Assembly: GCF_010731795.1 (NCBI RefSeq)
Contig: NZ_AP022591.1
Coordinates: 1,488,001 to 1,552,000 of the forward strand
From: Mycolicibacterium celeriflavum
GTDB taxonomy: Bacteria > Actinomycetota > Actinomycetes > Mycobacteriales > Mycobacteriaceae
Reading direction: 5' to 3'
Length of the DNA: 64,000 nt
Both the position numbers and the translations under genes were made by a program. A model generated the notes under the pieces. That model was not told the DNA's origin. It made no database searches and worked only from the letters and a program-made list of their open reading frames with translations. Below, one piece after another: positions 24,924 to 33,700 of this stretch (position 1 is its first letter; each line of letters starts with the position of its first letter).

Positions 24924-26216
24924 ATGCCCACGTTGTTGTGGTTTCGTCGCGATCTGCGGTTGCACGATCTGCCGCCGCTGCTCGACGCGGCCGCCGCCGA
25001 CGGCGAGGCCCTCGCCTGCTACGTCCTCGACCCTCGGCTCGAAGCATCGGCAGGACCACGTCGACTGCAATACCTCTACGACGCGCTACGCGACCTGCGC
25101 GACAACCTCGACGGCAAGCTGCTGGTGACGCGAGGCCGACCCGAGCAGCGAATACCGTTGGTAGCCAAGGCTATCGACGCATCAGCGGTGCACATCTCCG
25201 CGGACTACTCGCCGTTCGGCCGGCAGCGCGACGACGCGGTTCGGGCGGCGCTCGGCGAGGTGCCGCTGGAGCCGTCGGGTTCGCCGTATCTGGTTTCGCC
25301 CGGTCGGGTCACCAAATCCGACGGCACCCCGTACAAGGTGTTCACACCGTTTTACGGCGCCTGGCGCGACCATGGCTGGCGCGCACCCGCCGCATCGGGG
25401 CCCACCTCGGCGCGCTGGGTCGACCCGTCCGAGGTACCCGGCGCAGTGGAGATTCCCGATACCGGGTGCGAACTCGATCTGCCCGCCGGCGAGACGGCTG
25501 CCCGCAAGCAGTGGAAGACGTTCGTGGACAACGGGCTTGAAGATTACGCCGACGACCGCAACCGCCCCGATGTGGACGCCACCAGCCGGATGTCGGCGCA
25601 TTTGAAGTTCGGCGTGATCCATCCGCGCACCATGGCGGCCGACATCGGCCGCGGCAAGGGGCCGCAGGCCTATTTGCGGGAGTTGGCTTTTCGCGACTTC
25701 TACGCCGCGGTTCTCAACGAGTGGCCGCAGAGTCTCTGGTGGAACTGGAACTCATCGTTCGACGGGATGAAGCTGGACGACGGACCGCAGGCCGAGAAGC
25801 GGTTCGAGGCGTGGAAGGCCGGCCGCACGGGGTTTCCGATCGTCGATGCGGGCATGCGTCAACTGGCCCAGACCGGTTGGATGCACAACCGGGTCAGGAT
25901 GATCGTCGCCTCGTTCCTGGTCAAGGACCTGCACCTGCCGTGGCAGTGGGGGGCGCGCTGGTTCCTCGATCAGTTGGTCGACGGCGACATGGCCAACAAC
26001 CAGCACGGCTGGCAGTGGGCCGCGGGCACCGGGACCGACGCCGCGCCGTACTTCCGCGTCTTCAATCCGACCACCCAGGGCGCCAAGTTCGATCCCGACG
26101 GCAGCTATGTGCGGCGTTGGGTGCCCGAAATCGACGACGCCGACTATCCCGCGCCGATCGTCGACCACGCCGCCGAACGCAAGGAGGCGCTGCGCCGGTA
26201 CGCCGCGCTTACTTGA
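24924..26216 (+). CDS. phr: Deoxyribodipyrimidine photolyase
   Basis: A 430-residue cryptochrome/photolyase protein: the N-terminal Rossmann-like antenna domain opens with LLWFRRDLRLHD, and the FAD-binding helical domain shows MSAHLKFGVIHPR, LREL.FRDFY, WMHNRVRM and the ending NPTTQGAKFDP. It should repair UV pyrimidine dimers with light. The conserved Trp electron-transfer residues appear present (PLQSLWWNW, NQHGWQWAAGTG). Such a gene is absent from M. tuberculosis, as I recall, and typical of environmental mycobacteria. Its end overlaps the convergent SDR by eight bases. Confidence 0.9.
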   Translation: MPTLLWFRRDLRLHDLPPLLDAAAADGEALACYVLDPRLEASAGPRRLQYLYDALRDLRDNLDGKLLVTRGRPEQRIPLVAKAIDASAVHISADYSPFGRQRDDAVRAALGEVPLEPSGSPYLVSPGRVTKSDGTPYKVFTPFYGAWRDHGWRAPAASGPTSARWVDPSEVPGAVEIPDTGCELDLPAGETAARKQWKTFVDNGLEDYADDRNRPDVDATSRMSAHLKFGVIHPRTMAADIGRGKGPQAYLRELAFRDFYAAVLNEWPQSLWWNWNSSFDGMKLDDGPQAEKRFEAWKAGRTGFPIVDAGMRQLAQTGWMHNRVRMIVASFLVKDLHLPWQWGARWFLDQLVDGDMANNQHGWQWAAGTGTDAAPYFRVFNPTTQGAKFDPDGSYVRRWVPEIDDADYPAPIVDHAAERKEALRRYAALT

Positions 26217-27042
26217 CCGCCAGGCCGGCGTCGACCGGCAGCGCGACCCCTGTCAGGTACCGGCCCGACGCACCGCACAGATACACCATCGCGTCGCTGA
26301 CGGCCTCCGGTGTCACCAGCCCGTCCGGCAGCAGCGGAATCTGCGATTCACCGAACTTCGGATGGTCGGTCAGGAAGCCGGCGACCGCGTCGTTGAGGAT
26401 CATCGGTGTGGCGACCCCGCCCGGATGCACGGAGTTGACCCGGATATTGCGCTCTGCCAACGAGGTTGCGTAGTACCGCATGAGGCCGACGACACCGTGT
26501 TTGGAGGCGTTGTAACCGGCCGCGCCGTGGCTCATCGTGTCGACACCGGGGCTGACGGACTTGAACCCGGCTGCGCTGCTGGTGATGACGATCGTCCCGC
26601 CGTCGCCGTGGGCCAGCATCGCCGGTAGCGCGGCCTCGATCGTGAAGTGCACGCCCTTGAGCATCACGTCCACGGCGTCGACGAACGCCGCGACCTCGCC
26701 GCGATGCTCGCCCATGGCGGGCAGCACCCCTGCATTGGCCAGCACGAAGTCGAGGCGGCCCAGTTCGGCGACGCCGTGCGCGACGATTCCCTGTAGCCGC
26801 TCGAAATCGCGGACGTCCCCGTGTTCGGCCACTATTCGGCGGCCGGTCTTCTCCACCAGGTTGACGGTCTCGTCGAGGTCTTCCGGGGTGGCCATCGGGT
26901 AGGAAACGCTGTCGATCTGCTCGCACAGGTCGACCGCGATGATGTCGGCGCCCTCCTCGGCGAATCGGACCGCGTGCGCACGGCCCTGCCCGCGTGCGGC
27001 GCCGGTGATGAATGCGACCTTGCCGTCGAACTGATGGGTCAT
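26209..27042 (-). CDS. Mycofactocin-coupled SDR oxidoreductase
   Basis: A 277-residue SDR with the GAARGQGRAHAVRFAEEGADI start that typifies the mycofactocin-dependent subfamily, an acidic VDLCEQI after strand 2, ANAG and catalytic Tyr/Lys in YNASKHG. An insertion around residues 42-60 (SYPMATPEDLDETV) is also characteristic. These enzymes keep NAD(H) bound and pass electrons to mycofactocin instead. The mycofactocin synthesis genes are not in the window. The substrate is an unknown alcohol or hydroxy compound. Confidence 0.85.
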   Translation of the reverse strand: MTHQFDGKVAFITGAARGQGRAHAVRFAEEGADIIAVDLCEQIDSVSYPMATPEDLDETVNLVEKTGRRIVAEHGDVRDFERLQGIVAHGVAELGRLDFVLANAGVLPAMGEHRGEVAAFVDAVDVMLKGVHFTIEAALPAMLAHGDGGTIVITSSAAGFKSVSPGVDTMSHGAAGYNASKHGVVGLMRYYATSLAERNIRVNSVHPGGVATPMILNDAVAGFLTDHPKFGESQIPLLPDGLVTPEAVSDAMVYLCGASGRYLTGVALPVDAGLAVK

Positions 27043-27122
27043 GACGCATCACCCTACGGCCGCGCGTAGTAGGCCTATGCCAGAATGTGGGCGAGTACCA
27101 AGCCCGACCGTGAGGAGCAGCC

Positions 27123-27377
27123 GTGGCCAGCACCGAGGTGCAGCGACACACCGGAGTCGACGTCGAAGACGTGCCGTCCGCGGAATGGGGCTGGTCGAAG
27201 GAAAACCCGAAGTTCTTTCACATCGGCGGACTGCTGGCGGCCCTGTTTCTGGTGGCGCTGATCCACGGCAACCACGTCGGTCACGTCGAGGACTTCTTTC
27301 TGCTCGGCTTCGCCGCACTGATCGTCGCCGCGGTCATCCGCGACTGGTGGCTGCGCCGGCGCGGCTGGATCCGCTAG
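27123..27377 (+). CDS. DUF2631 small membrane protein, Rv2876-like
   Basis: An 84-residue protein with a soluble, acidic N-terminus ([20 protein letters not shown]) and two membrane segments (about 34-50 and 55-71), ending in [12 protein letters not shown]. It matches the mycobacterial DUF2631 family; Rv2876, near mpt70/mpt53 in M. tuberculosis, is the likely counterpart. The GTG start follows GAGGAG. Its TAG overlaps the opposite TAG of the next gene (CTAG). The function is unknown. Confidence 0.75.
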   Translation: MASTEVQRHTGVDVEDVPSAEWGWSKENPKFFHIGGLLAALFLVALIHGNHVGHVEDFFLLGFAALIVAAVIRDWWLRRRGWIR

Positions 27378-27946
27378 ACCAGGCACAACGGCCGCGACGA
27401 CGACTCGGCCCCCAGGTCGAAGAGCGTCTCGGTGGCGCTGACAGCCGGCGCCAGTTCTGCGGCGGCCAGCGCCCGGGCCTTGAACGCGCACGCCGCGACG
27501 CTCAACCGGTGCTCCGTGGCGTCGACTTGGCCACCCAGCTGCTCCGGCCAGACTTCGCCCCACGCCATCACCTCGACGTCGCCGCTCTTCACCAGTTCGA
27601 GAACGCGGGCGTGGACGCGCGAATCCTTGCTCAGCAGTTCCGCGCTGACCGCCAGGGCGCTCCCAGGGGCCAGGTCGCACAGGACGGTTTCGGTGGACTC
27701 GTCGACCACGTTGGCGCCCAGGATCATCAGCGGCCGCAGATCGCGGCAGCCCTCGACTCGGACTGTGACGTCCCACCCGGCCCGCGCCCGGTCGAACAGC
27801 CAACCGCCGGCCATGCCGACCACGTCGGCCAGGCTCGCGGCCAGGATGATGAGTTGATGCTGGTTGATTCGGCCGTCGGCGGCCGGCGCTGGATCGGCCA
27901 ACACGAAGTCATCGGCGAAGGGTCGAGTCGGCAGTCGAGTTGGCAT
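27374..27946 (-). CDS. Hypothetical protein, paralogue of the frameshifted gene at 51.1-51.5 kb
   Basis: A 190-residue soluble protein that I do not recognise. Residues about 45-75 ([20 protein letters not shown]) are closely matched in the broken gene at 51.1-51.5 kb, as is the C-terminal stretch [14 protein letters not shown]. There is no signal peptide or membrane segment. The order of short helices and strands suggests a single compact domain. Upstream, at 28006-28032, lies one of the seven dyads, so it may belong to that regulon. Its product may be regulatory, since the paralogue is adjacent to a TetR gene. Confidence 0.6.
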   Translation of the reverse strand: MPTRLPTRPFADDFVLADPAPAADGRINQHQLIILAASLADVVGMAGGWLFDRARAGWDVTVRVEGCRDLRPLMILGANVVDESTETVLCDLAPGSALAVSAELLSKDSRVHARVLELVKSGDVEVMAWGEVWPEQLGGQVDATEHRLSVAACAFKARALAAAELAPAVSATETLFDLGAESSSRPLCLV

Positions 27947-28005
27947 GGTTCCTATCCGATCAGATCAGCGAGCCGGTCAAGGGGCTGTCACGGCGCCCTT
28001 AGAGC

Positions 28006-28032
28006 GTGACACTCTTGTGTTGATCTGTAAAG
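28006..28032. promoter_or_regulatory. Dyad/promoter copy 1 (GTGACA-N14-TGTAAAG)
   Basis: Half-sites GTGACA (28006-28011) and TGTAAAG (28026-28032), exactly 14 bases apart. It lies 60 bases upstream of the hypothetical gene at 27374-27946 and 27 bases past the end of the acyltransferase gene. Here the only start it can serve is on the minus strand, opposite to most other copies, which favours a symmetric operator role. Confidence 0.6.
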
Positions 28033-28058
28033 GTCTCTTTTGGCCCGACCGAGGCCGC

Positions 28059-29486
28059 TCAGCTCGTCGCGCCGGCCAACGGCAGCGCCGAGTCCACGGA
28101 GGCCAGCTCGCCGGGCAGGCCGGCGGCGCGGCGTATCTCGGCGAACGAGTCCAGCAACGCGTCGGTCGCCTCGTGCGGGTCGTCGAGCGTGCGGTCGTCG
28201 GTCAGCACCGAGATGGCGAGTTGGTCGACGTAGCTCCAGACGGTGATGTTCAGTCCGCTGCCGGTGACGACGGGCCCGACCGAGTAGATCTCGCTGACGA
28301 CGCCGCCGGCGACCTGCCCGCGTTCGCGGGGTCCCGCCACGTTGGAGATGGTCAGATTCATCACCGCGCCGGACTCCATCCGGCGAGCCTGCATCCGGAA
28401 GAATCGGGGCGCCAACGCCGGCGGCAGGTAGGACATCCACGCCGGCAGCACCGTCGGCCCCAACAGCTGATGGCTCTCCTTGGCGATTTTCGTCGCGACC
28501 GACGTGAGCCGGACCCGTTCCAGCGGATCGGGTATGTGTACCGGCAGTGACGGCATCATGTACGTGAACTCGTTGCCGGTCAACCGATCCGGCGACGGGT
28601 CGGTACTCACCGGGACGCCCGCGATCAGCGGCGCGTCGGCGCGTCCGTCGTAGCGCAGCAGCAGTGTGCGCAACGCGCCGGCGGCCGTCGCCAACACGAT
28701 GTCGTTGAGCGTCACGCCCAGTTGTCGGCCGGTCTGCTTGACCTCCGCCAGGTTCAGTGGTGCGGTCGCGAACCGCCGTCCCGGCGACACCACGTGGTTG
28801 AGGAAGGTCTGCGGCGGGGCGAAGTTGCGGGCCAGATCGGGATGCCGGCCCCGCTCCCTGGCGCGCCTGCGGACCCGCGACACCCCGGCGGCGGTCTCGT
28901 TGATCAGCCTGGGCAGCCGGCGGATGAGGTGCGCGTGGTCGCGCCCGGCGGCTTTGAGCAGTTGCGCGGTGGTCCGCGCGGCGGGATCGGGAACGGCCCT
29001 GACCGGCGACGGCTCGCCGGGTTCGAAAGCCTTGGCGATCTGATTCGCCGATGCGACGCCGTCGGCGAGCACGTGATGCACCTTGTGAACGATCGCGACG
29101 CGGTCGTCGGCGAGTCCCTCGACGACGTACATCTCCCACAGCGGACGGCTGCGGTCCAACGGCGTGCCGGCGATCTCGCCGATCAGGTTGTCCAGTTCGC
29201 GGCGCCCGCCCGGTGCCGGCACGCGTGCCGACCGGAGGTGGTAGTCGAGGTCGATGTCGGGGTTCTCCCACCACATCGGATGGTGCAGCTTCAGCGGGAT
29301 GTCGACGAGCTGATAGCGCAGCGCCGAGAGCCCCATCAACCGCGGATACGCCACCTCCCGGAACACGTCGAAGCTGTAGCCGTCGACGCCCGACACGTCG
29401 AGGATGCCGATCTTGAGCGTGTGCATGTGGATCTCGGGCGTCTCGCTGTACAGCATCAACGCGTCCACCCCGTTGAGTCGCTTCAT
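28059..29486 (-). CDS. Wax ester synthase/diacylglycerol acyltransferase (WS/DGAT)
   Basis: A 475-residue enzyme of the bacterial WS/DGAT family. The catalytic HHxxxDG motif reads HHVLADG at about residues 130-136, and NVAGPRE and the PLW motif (SRPLWEM) are present. It esterifies fatty acyl-CoA to alcohols or diacylglycerol and supports storage lipid formation. The ATG at 29486 follows GGGGTGAG and starts MKRLNGVDALML, the normal family N-terminus; a longer frame runs into the divergent gene. It is divergent from the DUF427 gene with dyad copy 2 between. Confidence 0.9.
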   Translation of the reverse strand: MKRLNGVDALMLYSETPEIHMHTLKIGILDVSGVDGYSFDVFREVAYPRLMGLSALRYQLVDIPLKLHHPMWWENPDIDLDYHLRSARVPAPGGRRELDNLIGEIAGTPLDRSRPLWEMYVVEGLADDRVAIVHKVHHVLADGVASANQIAKAFEPGEPSPVRAVPDPAARTTAQLLKAAGRDHAHLIRRLPRLINETAAGVSRVRRRARERGRHPDLARNFAPPQTFLNHVVSPGRRFATAPLNLAEVKQTGRQLGVTLNDIVLATAAGALRTLLLRYDGRADAPLIAGVPVSTDPSPDRLTGNEFTYMMPSLPVHIPDPLERVRLTSVATKIAKESHQLLGPTVLPAWMSYLPPALAPRFFRMQARRMESGAVMNLTISNVAGPRERGQVAGGVVSEIYSVGPVVTGSGLNITVWSYVDQLAISVLTDDRTLDDPHEATDALLDSFAEIRRAAGLPGELASVDSALPLAGATS

Positions 29487-29556
29487 CTCACCCCTCGCGA
29501 GCCGGCTGCTATCGGTTTCCCAATTGCCCGCATTTCCACGCAAGTTCGGCGAAGAA

Positions 29557-29583
29557 GTGACGATGCCGTCGAGATTTGTAAAG
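29557..29583 (+). promoter_or_regulatory. Dyad/promoter copy 2 (GTGACG-N14-TGTAAAG)
   Basis: Half-sites at 29557-29562 and 29577-29583 with the same 14-base gap. Read to the right, TAAAGC (29579-29584) can serve as -10 and ends eight bases before the ATG of the DUF427 gene. The divergent WS/DGAT gene starts 70 bases to the left. Confidence 0.65.
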
Positions 29584-29592
29584 CTGTGCGGC

Positions 29593-30270
29593 ATGAGTCT
29601 CGTCGCCGCCCGCGGCCCGCTGAGCAAAGATCCGGCGGGCTGGTTCACGCCGCCCCTGCCCGCCGACGTGGTGTTCATCGAGCCCCATCCGCGACGTGTG
29701 CAGGCACTGCGCGACGGCCGCGTGGTCATCGACACGGAGCGGGCGCTGATGGTGCACCGTCGCGATCACCCGCTCAGCTATGCGTTTCCGGTAGGTGAGG
29801 TCGGCGATCTCCCGAACGAACCCGTAGCCGAGGCGCCAGGATTCGTTCGGGTGCCGTGGGACGCGGTCGACACCTGGCTGGAAGAGGGCCGCACACTGGT
29901 GCACTACCCGCCCAACCCGTACCACCGGGTGGACTGCCGGCCGACAAGTCGTCGACTACGGGTGACGGTGGCGGGCGAACCGCTGGTCGACACCACCGAC
30001 ACGGTGATCGTCTTCGAGACGTCGCTGGAACCACGCCTCTACATCGATCCGTCGCATGTGCGGACCGACCTGCTGCGGCCATCGCGGACCACCAGCTACT
30101 GCAACTACAAGGGCTACGCGACCTACTGGTCGGCGGCCGTCGGCGACGCGGTGGTCGAGGACGTCGCGTGGAGTTATCCGGACCCGCCGCCGGAAACGCT
30201 GCCCGTCAAGGACTTCTTCAGCTTCGATACCACGCGCGCCGAGGTGCTGGCGGAACTCCCGGGCATCTGA
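29593..30270 (+). CDS. DUF427-domain protein
   Basis: A 225-residue protein with two DUF427 (beta-tent) units: a degenerate N-terminal one and a C-terminal one with the hallmark TSYCNYKGYATYW and ETSLEPRLYIDPSHV. Family function is not established. No ribosome-binding site is seen; the ATG is eight bases past a -10-like TAAAGC, so a leaderless transcript is likely. It shares a promoter region with WS/DGAT and, by its dyad, with the wider regulon. Confidence 0.82.
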   Translation: MSLVAARGPLSKDPAGWFTPPLPADVVFIEPHPRRVQALRDGRVVIDTERALMVHRRDHPLSYAFPVGEVGDLPNEPVAEAPGFVRVPWDAVDTWLEEGRTLVHYPPNPYHRVDCRPTSRRLRVTVAGEPLVDTTDTVIVFETSLEPRLYIDPSHVRTDLLRPSRTTSYCNYKGYATYWSAAVGDAVVEDVAWSYPDPPPETLPVKDFFSFDTTRAEVLAELPGI

Positions 30271-30306
30271 GTCGCCCAGCGGGCGAACGCTCGTCGACCG
30301 CGACGG

Positions 30307-31224
30307 TCACGCCGCCGCGATCACCGACTTGCCGAACCGCTCGATGGTCTCCAGCACATGAGCGAGGCTGTCGCCCGGCAAGCCGACCTGCACCCACGTC
30401 ACGCCTGTCGCGGCCAACTTCTCCAGGCCGGCGAGGTATGCGTCGGCGTTGAAGTCGTCGCTGCCCGGGCTGCCGCCCTCGGGGTTGGTGAACGTGATGT
30501 CGATGCTCGACCAGTCGCGCCCGGCCTCGTCGAACCGGCGACGGAGATCGTCGATTCCGGGCGTGAGGGTCTCGGCGTCCATCGTCGCGGTGCGCGCCGT
30601 CTGTGCCAGCAGGGCAGGCGCCGGGAACGGACACCATCCGTCGCCGTAGGCCAGAACGCGCTTGCGTGCCGCAGCGGTGTTGCCGCCGATCCAGATCGGC
30701 GGATGCGGATCGCTGACGGGCCGTGGATGCGCGGTGATACCGCTGGCGGTGAAATGCCGCCCCTGATACGAGAAGTCGTCGGTGGTCCAAATTCCGCGGA
30801 TCACCTCCAGTGCTTCTTCGAACAGCGCAGCCCGTTCCTCGAAATCGACTCCGAGCGCGGCGAATTCCCGTTTGAGATAACCCACGCCGACTCCGAGGGT
30901 GAACCGCCCCTCCGACAGCAGATCCAACGTGGCGCCGGCCTTGGCGACGACGAACGGATTGCGGTAGGGCAGCACGACGATGTTCGGGATGAGCCGCAGG
31001 GTGGTCGTGGTCGCGGCCGCATAACCCATCGCCACGAACGGGTCCACCGCGTCGTGTCCGCCGGCCTCGAGCCAGCGCTGCGTCGGCGCCGGGTGGTCGG
31101 TGAAGCCGAATCCGTCAAATCCGGCGGCCTCCGCGGCGGCCGCGACCGTCGCAATCCCCTTACCGGTGACCAATTCCGGGTTGTACGGGTGAGTGTGCAT
31201 CGGGTGGGTGAAGGTGAACCGCAT
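30307..31224 (-). CDS. F420-dependent LLM-class oxidoreductase
   Basis: A 305-residue luciferase-like protein starting MRFTFTHPMHTHPYN. GFTDHPAPTQRWLEAGGHDAVDPF and LRLIPNIVVLPYRNPFVVAKA match the TIGR03619-type F420 subfamily; WIGGNTAAARKR and the C-terminal GVTWVQVGLPG follow. The ATG at 31224 is chosen from homology; the open frame extends far upstream only as a shadow of the divergent LLM gene. It faces that gene across a 102-base region with a palindrome. Confidence 0.83.
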   Translation of the reverse strand: MRFTFTHPMHTHPYNPELVTGKGIATVAAAAEAAGFDGFGFTDHPAPTQRWLEAGGHDAVDPFVAMGYAAATTTTLRLIPNIVVLPYRNPFVVAKAGATLDLLSEGRFTLGVGVGYLKREFAALGVDFEERAALFEEALEVIRGIWTTDDFSYQGRHFTASGITAHPRPVSDPHPPIWIGGNTAAARKRVLAYGDGWCPFPAPALLAQTARTATMDAETLTPGIDDLRRRFDEAGRDWSSIDITFTNPEGGSPGSDDFNADAYLAGLEKLAATGVTWVQVGLPGDSLAHVLETIERFGKSVIAAA

Positions 31225-31246
31225 GTGAGTATCGTCCCGTCCTAGA

Positions 31247-31272
31247 ACATTCTTCTCGAATTCTGAGAATGT
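31247..31272. promoter_or_regulatory. Palindrome between two divergent LLM genes
   Basis: ACATTCT (31247-31253) and AGAATGT (31266-31272) form outer arms, with inner TTCTC/GAGAA partly overlapping them, centred on GAATTC. It is a good operator candidate shared by both LLM genes and differs from the TKACA dyad seen elsewhere, so this pair may be under separate control. Confidence 0.5.
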
Positions 31273-31326
31273 CGTTACCATGCGAACCGCGGAAAGTACA
31301 GCGTCGCCGACGATTGGACTGCGAAC

Positions 31327-32274
31327 ATGACTCACGCCGGACCGGCCAAGCCCGAGATCGGCGTGTACCTGCCGCAGATGGGCTTCACCTACGAGCAGAT
31401 GTTGCACCGCACCCGGCGGTGCGAGGAACTCGGCATCGACTCGCTGTGGCTCTACGACCACCTCTACGGGCCGGGCGCACCCGACTACCCGTCGCTGGAG
31501 GCATGGACGCTGGCGACCGCGTTGCTCAGCAACACCGAGCGCATCCGGATCGGACATATGGTGCTGTGCAACCAGTTCCGTCATCCGGCGGTGCTGGCCA
31601 AGATGGTCACCACGCTCGACCAGATCTCTGCGGGGCGGCTGCAGCTCGGACTCGGCAGCGGGTCGATCGAGGACGAGCACGACCGGGTCGGGTTGCCCTG
31701 GGGGACCTTCCGCGAGCGTTCTGAACGGCTCGGCGAGACACTGGAGATCCTGACCCAGGCTTTCACCGACGAGCGAATCGACTTCACCGGCAAGCACTTC
31801 ACGGTCACCGACTTTCCCGTCAAGCCGGGCGCGGTTCAGCAACCGAGGCCGCCGATCGTGGTCGGCGGTGTCGGCGAGAAGTACACCCTGCCGCTGGTCG
31901 CCCGCTACGCCGACGTGTGGAACGTGCCCACCTATGCGCTCGGCGAACTGGAGTCCAAAGTTTCTGCGCTGCGGTCCATCTGCGAGGACGTCGGCCGCGA
32001 CCCGTCGACCATAGTGCTGTCGGTCGAGGCGGTGATGGCGCTGGCACCCGACGACGCGTCGCTGCCACACGTGCGTCGGCTCGCCGAGAAGCGGTTCGGC
32101 GCACCGGCGTTCGGTCTGGCTGAAGGAGGGCTGGTCGGCACACCCCGGACGGTCGTCGACCGCATTCACGAACTGCAGTCGCAGGGTTTCTGCCAGATCG
32201 TGCTGTTCACCCACGACCGCGGCTCCGACGAGACATTGGACCTGTTGGCTTGCGAGGTGATCCCACGGCTCTAG
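31327..32274 (+). CDS. F420-dependent LLM-class oxidoreductase (TIGR03560-like)
   Basis: A 315-residue luciferase-like enzyme: IDSLWLYDHLYGPGAP, RIRIGHMVLCNQFRHPAVLAKM and RLQLGLGSGSIEDEHDRVGLPW fit the F420-dependent TIGR03560 subfamily. RPPIVVGGVGEKYTLPLVAR marks the later barrel strands. It starts at the ATG 55 bases after the palindrome. It and the divergent LLM gene may act on the same compound. After its stop comes an intergenic inverted repeat. Confidence 0.83.
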   Translation: MTHAGPAKPEIGVYLPQMGFTYEQMLHRTRRCEELGIDSLWLYDHLYGPGAPDYPSLEAWTLATALLSNTERIRIGHMVLCNQFRHPAVLAKMVTTLDQISAGRLQLGLGSGSIEDEHDRVGLPWGTFRERSERLGETLEILTQAFTDERIDFTGKHFTVTDFPVKPGAVQQPRPPIVVGGVGEKYTLPLVARYADVWNVPTYALGELESKVSALRSICEDVGRDPSTIVLSVEAVMALAPDDASLPHVRRLAEKRFGAPAFGLAEGGLVGTPRTVVDRIHELQSQGFCQIVLFTHDRGSDETLDLLACEVIPRL

Positions 32275-32300
32275 TGTCCTGAGTCGTTACTTCGTCGTCT

Positions 32301-32385
32301 TCGGCTTCCTATGCTCGAGATTGCACACACGGCTGTGGTCGTCTTCTCAGATCAGCACAACCCTGAATGCAATCTCGGCGCTAGG
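32301..32385. repeat. Intergenic inverted repeat, copy A (CGAGATTGCA arms)
   Basis: Arms CGAGATTGCA (32316-32325) and TGCAATCTCG (32368-32377) enclose a 42-base loop. The left arm and its flank (GCTTCCTATGC then CGAGATTGCA) are nearly identical to a second element at 62.3 kb. It lies between convergent genes and may be a two-way terminator. Nothing else is seen in 32275-32470. Confidence 0.55.
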
Positions 32386-32470
32386 ACCATTTCGCAGACC
32401 AGCACCCCCATGCCACGAAATCACAGTCCTCAGCGCAAAATTGAGCCACCGTGCGGCTCAAAGCGCGGCC

Positions 32471-33634
32471 CTAGCGCTTCACGGGCGGCGCATAGGCAGG
32501 GCGGCCGAGCCCCAGCGCCTGCTGGGCGATCATGTTGCGGAACACCTCGAGGGTGCCACCGTAGATCCCGGTCGGCCCGGCCAACCGGAACATGTACTCC
32601 GCTCCCCCGCCGTCGGCGGCGCCCCCGACCCCGACGGGCAGGGCCGCGGCAGCGCCGAGTAGGTCCATCAGATCCGGGGCCACATCGCGCATCGTCTGCG
32701 CGATCGCCACCCGGCCGAACATCTCCGGCGTGCTCGCCGCGGCCTCCATCCGGGCGACCGTGCGTCCGAGACGGTACCGTGCCGAGTCCTCGTCGCTCGC
32801 CACCGCCGCGACGCGGTCGACCGCCTCACTCAGCAACAGCAGATGCTCGCTCATCGCCGCCAGCTTCTGCAGCCCCTCGTCGTCACGCTCGACGGTGCCG
32901 TGTTCGGCGTTGAGCGCCTCGCGCAACACCGACCAGCCGCCGTTGACCTCACCGATCCGGTACTTGTCATCGACCCGGACGTCGCTGTAGTAGGTGATGT
33001 TGGTGCGATCGCCGTCCACGGTGCGGATCGGCTGGATCTCAACACCCTGCGAGGCGAGCGGCACCAGAAACATGGTCAGGCTCTGGTGCTTGGGCGCATC
33101 GGGGTCGGTGTTGGTGATCAGGAAGACGAACTGAGCGTTCTGCGCGTTCGACGTGAACATCTTGGAGCCGTTGATGATCCACGCGTCTCCCGAGGCCTCG
33201 CGCACCGCGCGGGTCTTACAGGTCGCGACGTCCGAGCCGCCCTCGGGTTCGGTGTAGCCGAGACACAGCCGGTAGTGCCCCGACAGCACTTTCGGCAGCA
33301 CCTCCTGTTGCAGTTGCGGCGAACCGAACAGCTGCACGCAGCGCGCGACCATGGCCGTCGTCCCCCAGTGGAACCACGGCGTGTGGGCCTGGCCGACCTC
33401 CAGTTCCCAGATGCGGCGGCGCACCACGCTGAAACCGCCCTCGGACTCGGCCTTGAAGTCGGCGGCGAGATAGCCCGCCGCTCCGAGCGCGAGATGCACT
33501 CCCTCGTCGAAGTTCTCGCCCGTCTCGCGATCCCGACGGATGACCTCGTCGGTCACGAGGGAACGCAGGAAACTGCGGAGCTCGTCGCGGAACGCCCGGT
33601 CGTCCTCGCTCAGCTGTACGCGGGAGAAGTCCAC
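32471..33634 (-). CDS. Acyl-CoA dehydrogenase
   Basis: A 387-residue ACAD. Substrate/FAD contacts appear in LCLGYTEPEGGSDVA and INGSKMFTSNAQNA, and the last helix shows GPTGIYGGTLEVFRNMIAQQ, where the family Glu/Gly region lies. It probably oxidises an acyl-CoA made from the cluster's substrate, or takes part in hydroxyacyl-CoA rearrangement with the kinase at 46.7 kb (inference). The GTG start lies 10 bases after dyad copy 3 on this strand with only a weak ribosome site. It is divergent from the SRPBCC gene. Confidence 0.87.
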   Translation of the reverse strand: MDFSRVQLSEDDRAFRDELRSFLRSLVTDEVIRRDRETGENFDEGVHLALGAAGYLAADFKAESEGGFSVVRRRIWELEVGQAHTPWFHWGTTAMVARCVQLFGSPQLQQEVLPKVLSGHYRLCLGYTEPEGGSDVATCKTRAVREASGDAWIINGSKMFTSNAQNAQFVFLITNTDPDAPKHQSLTMFLVPLASQGVEIQPIRTVDGDRTNITYYSDVRVDDKYRIGEVNGGWSVLREALNAEHGTVERDDEGLQKLAAMSEHLLLLSEAVDRVAAVASDEDSARYRLGRTVARMEAAASTPEMFGRVAIAQTMRDVAPDLMDLLGAAAALPVGVGGAADGGGAEYMFRLAGPTGIYGGTLEVFRNMIAQQALGLGRPAYAPPVKR

Positions 33635-33643
33635 CTGGACACC

Positions 33644-33670
33644 GTGACACTATTGCGCTTGGTTGTAAAG
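33644..33670 (+). promoter_or_regulatory. Dyad/promoter copy 3 (GTGACA-N14-TGTAAAG)
   Basis: Half-sites at 33644-33649 and 33664-33670. Read to the right, -35 GTGACA, a 16-base spacer and -10 TAAAGT (33666-33671, a full TANNNT match) give a SigA-like promoter for the SRPBCC gene. The acyl-CoA dehydrogenase gene starts 10 bases to the left. Confidence 0.7.
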
Positions 33671-33700
33671 TCTCATCGAGACCGAACGGAAGGCAGCACG

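Noticed and set aside
30307..32214. A 635-residue open frame joining an LLM oxidoreductase to a long N-terminal domain.
   Set aside because: The extra sequence is antisense to the LLM gene at 31327-32274; the true start is the ATG at 31224.
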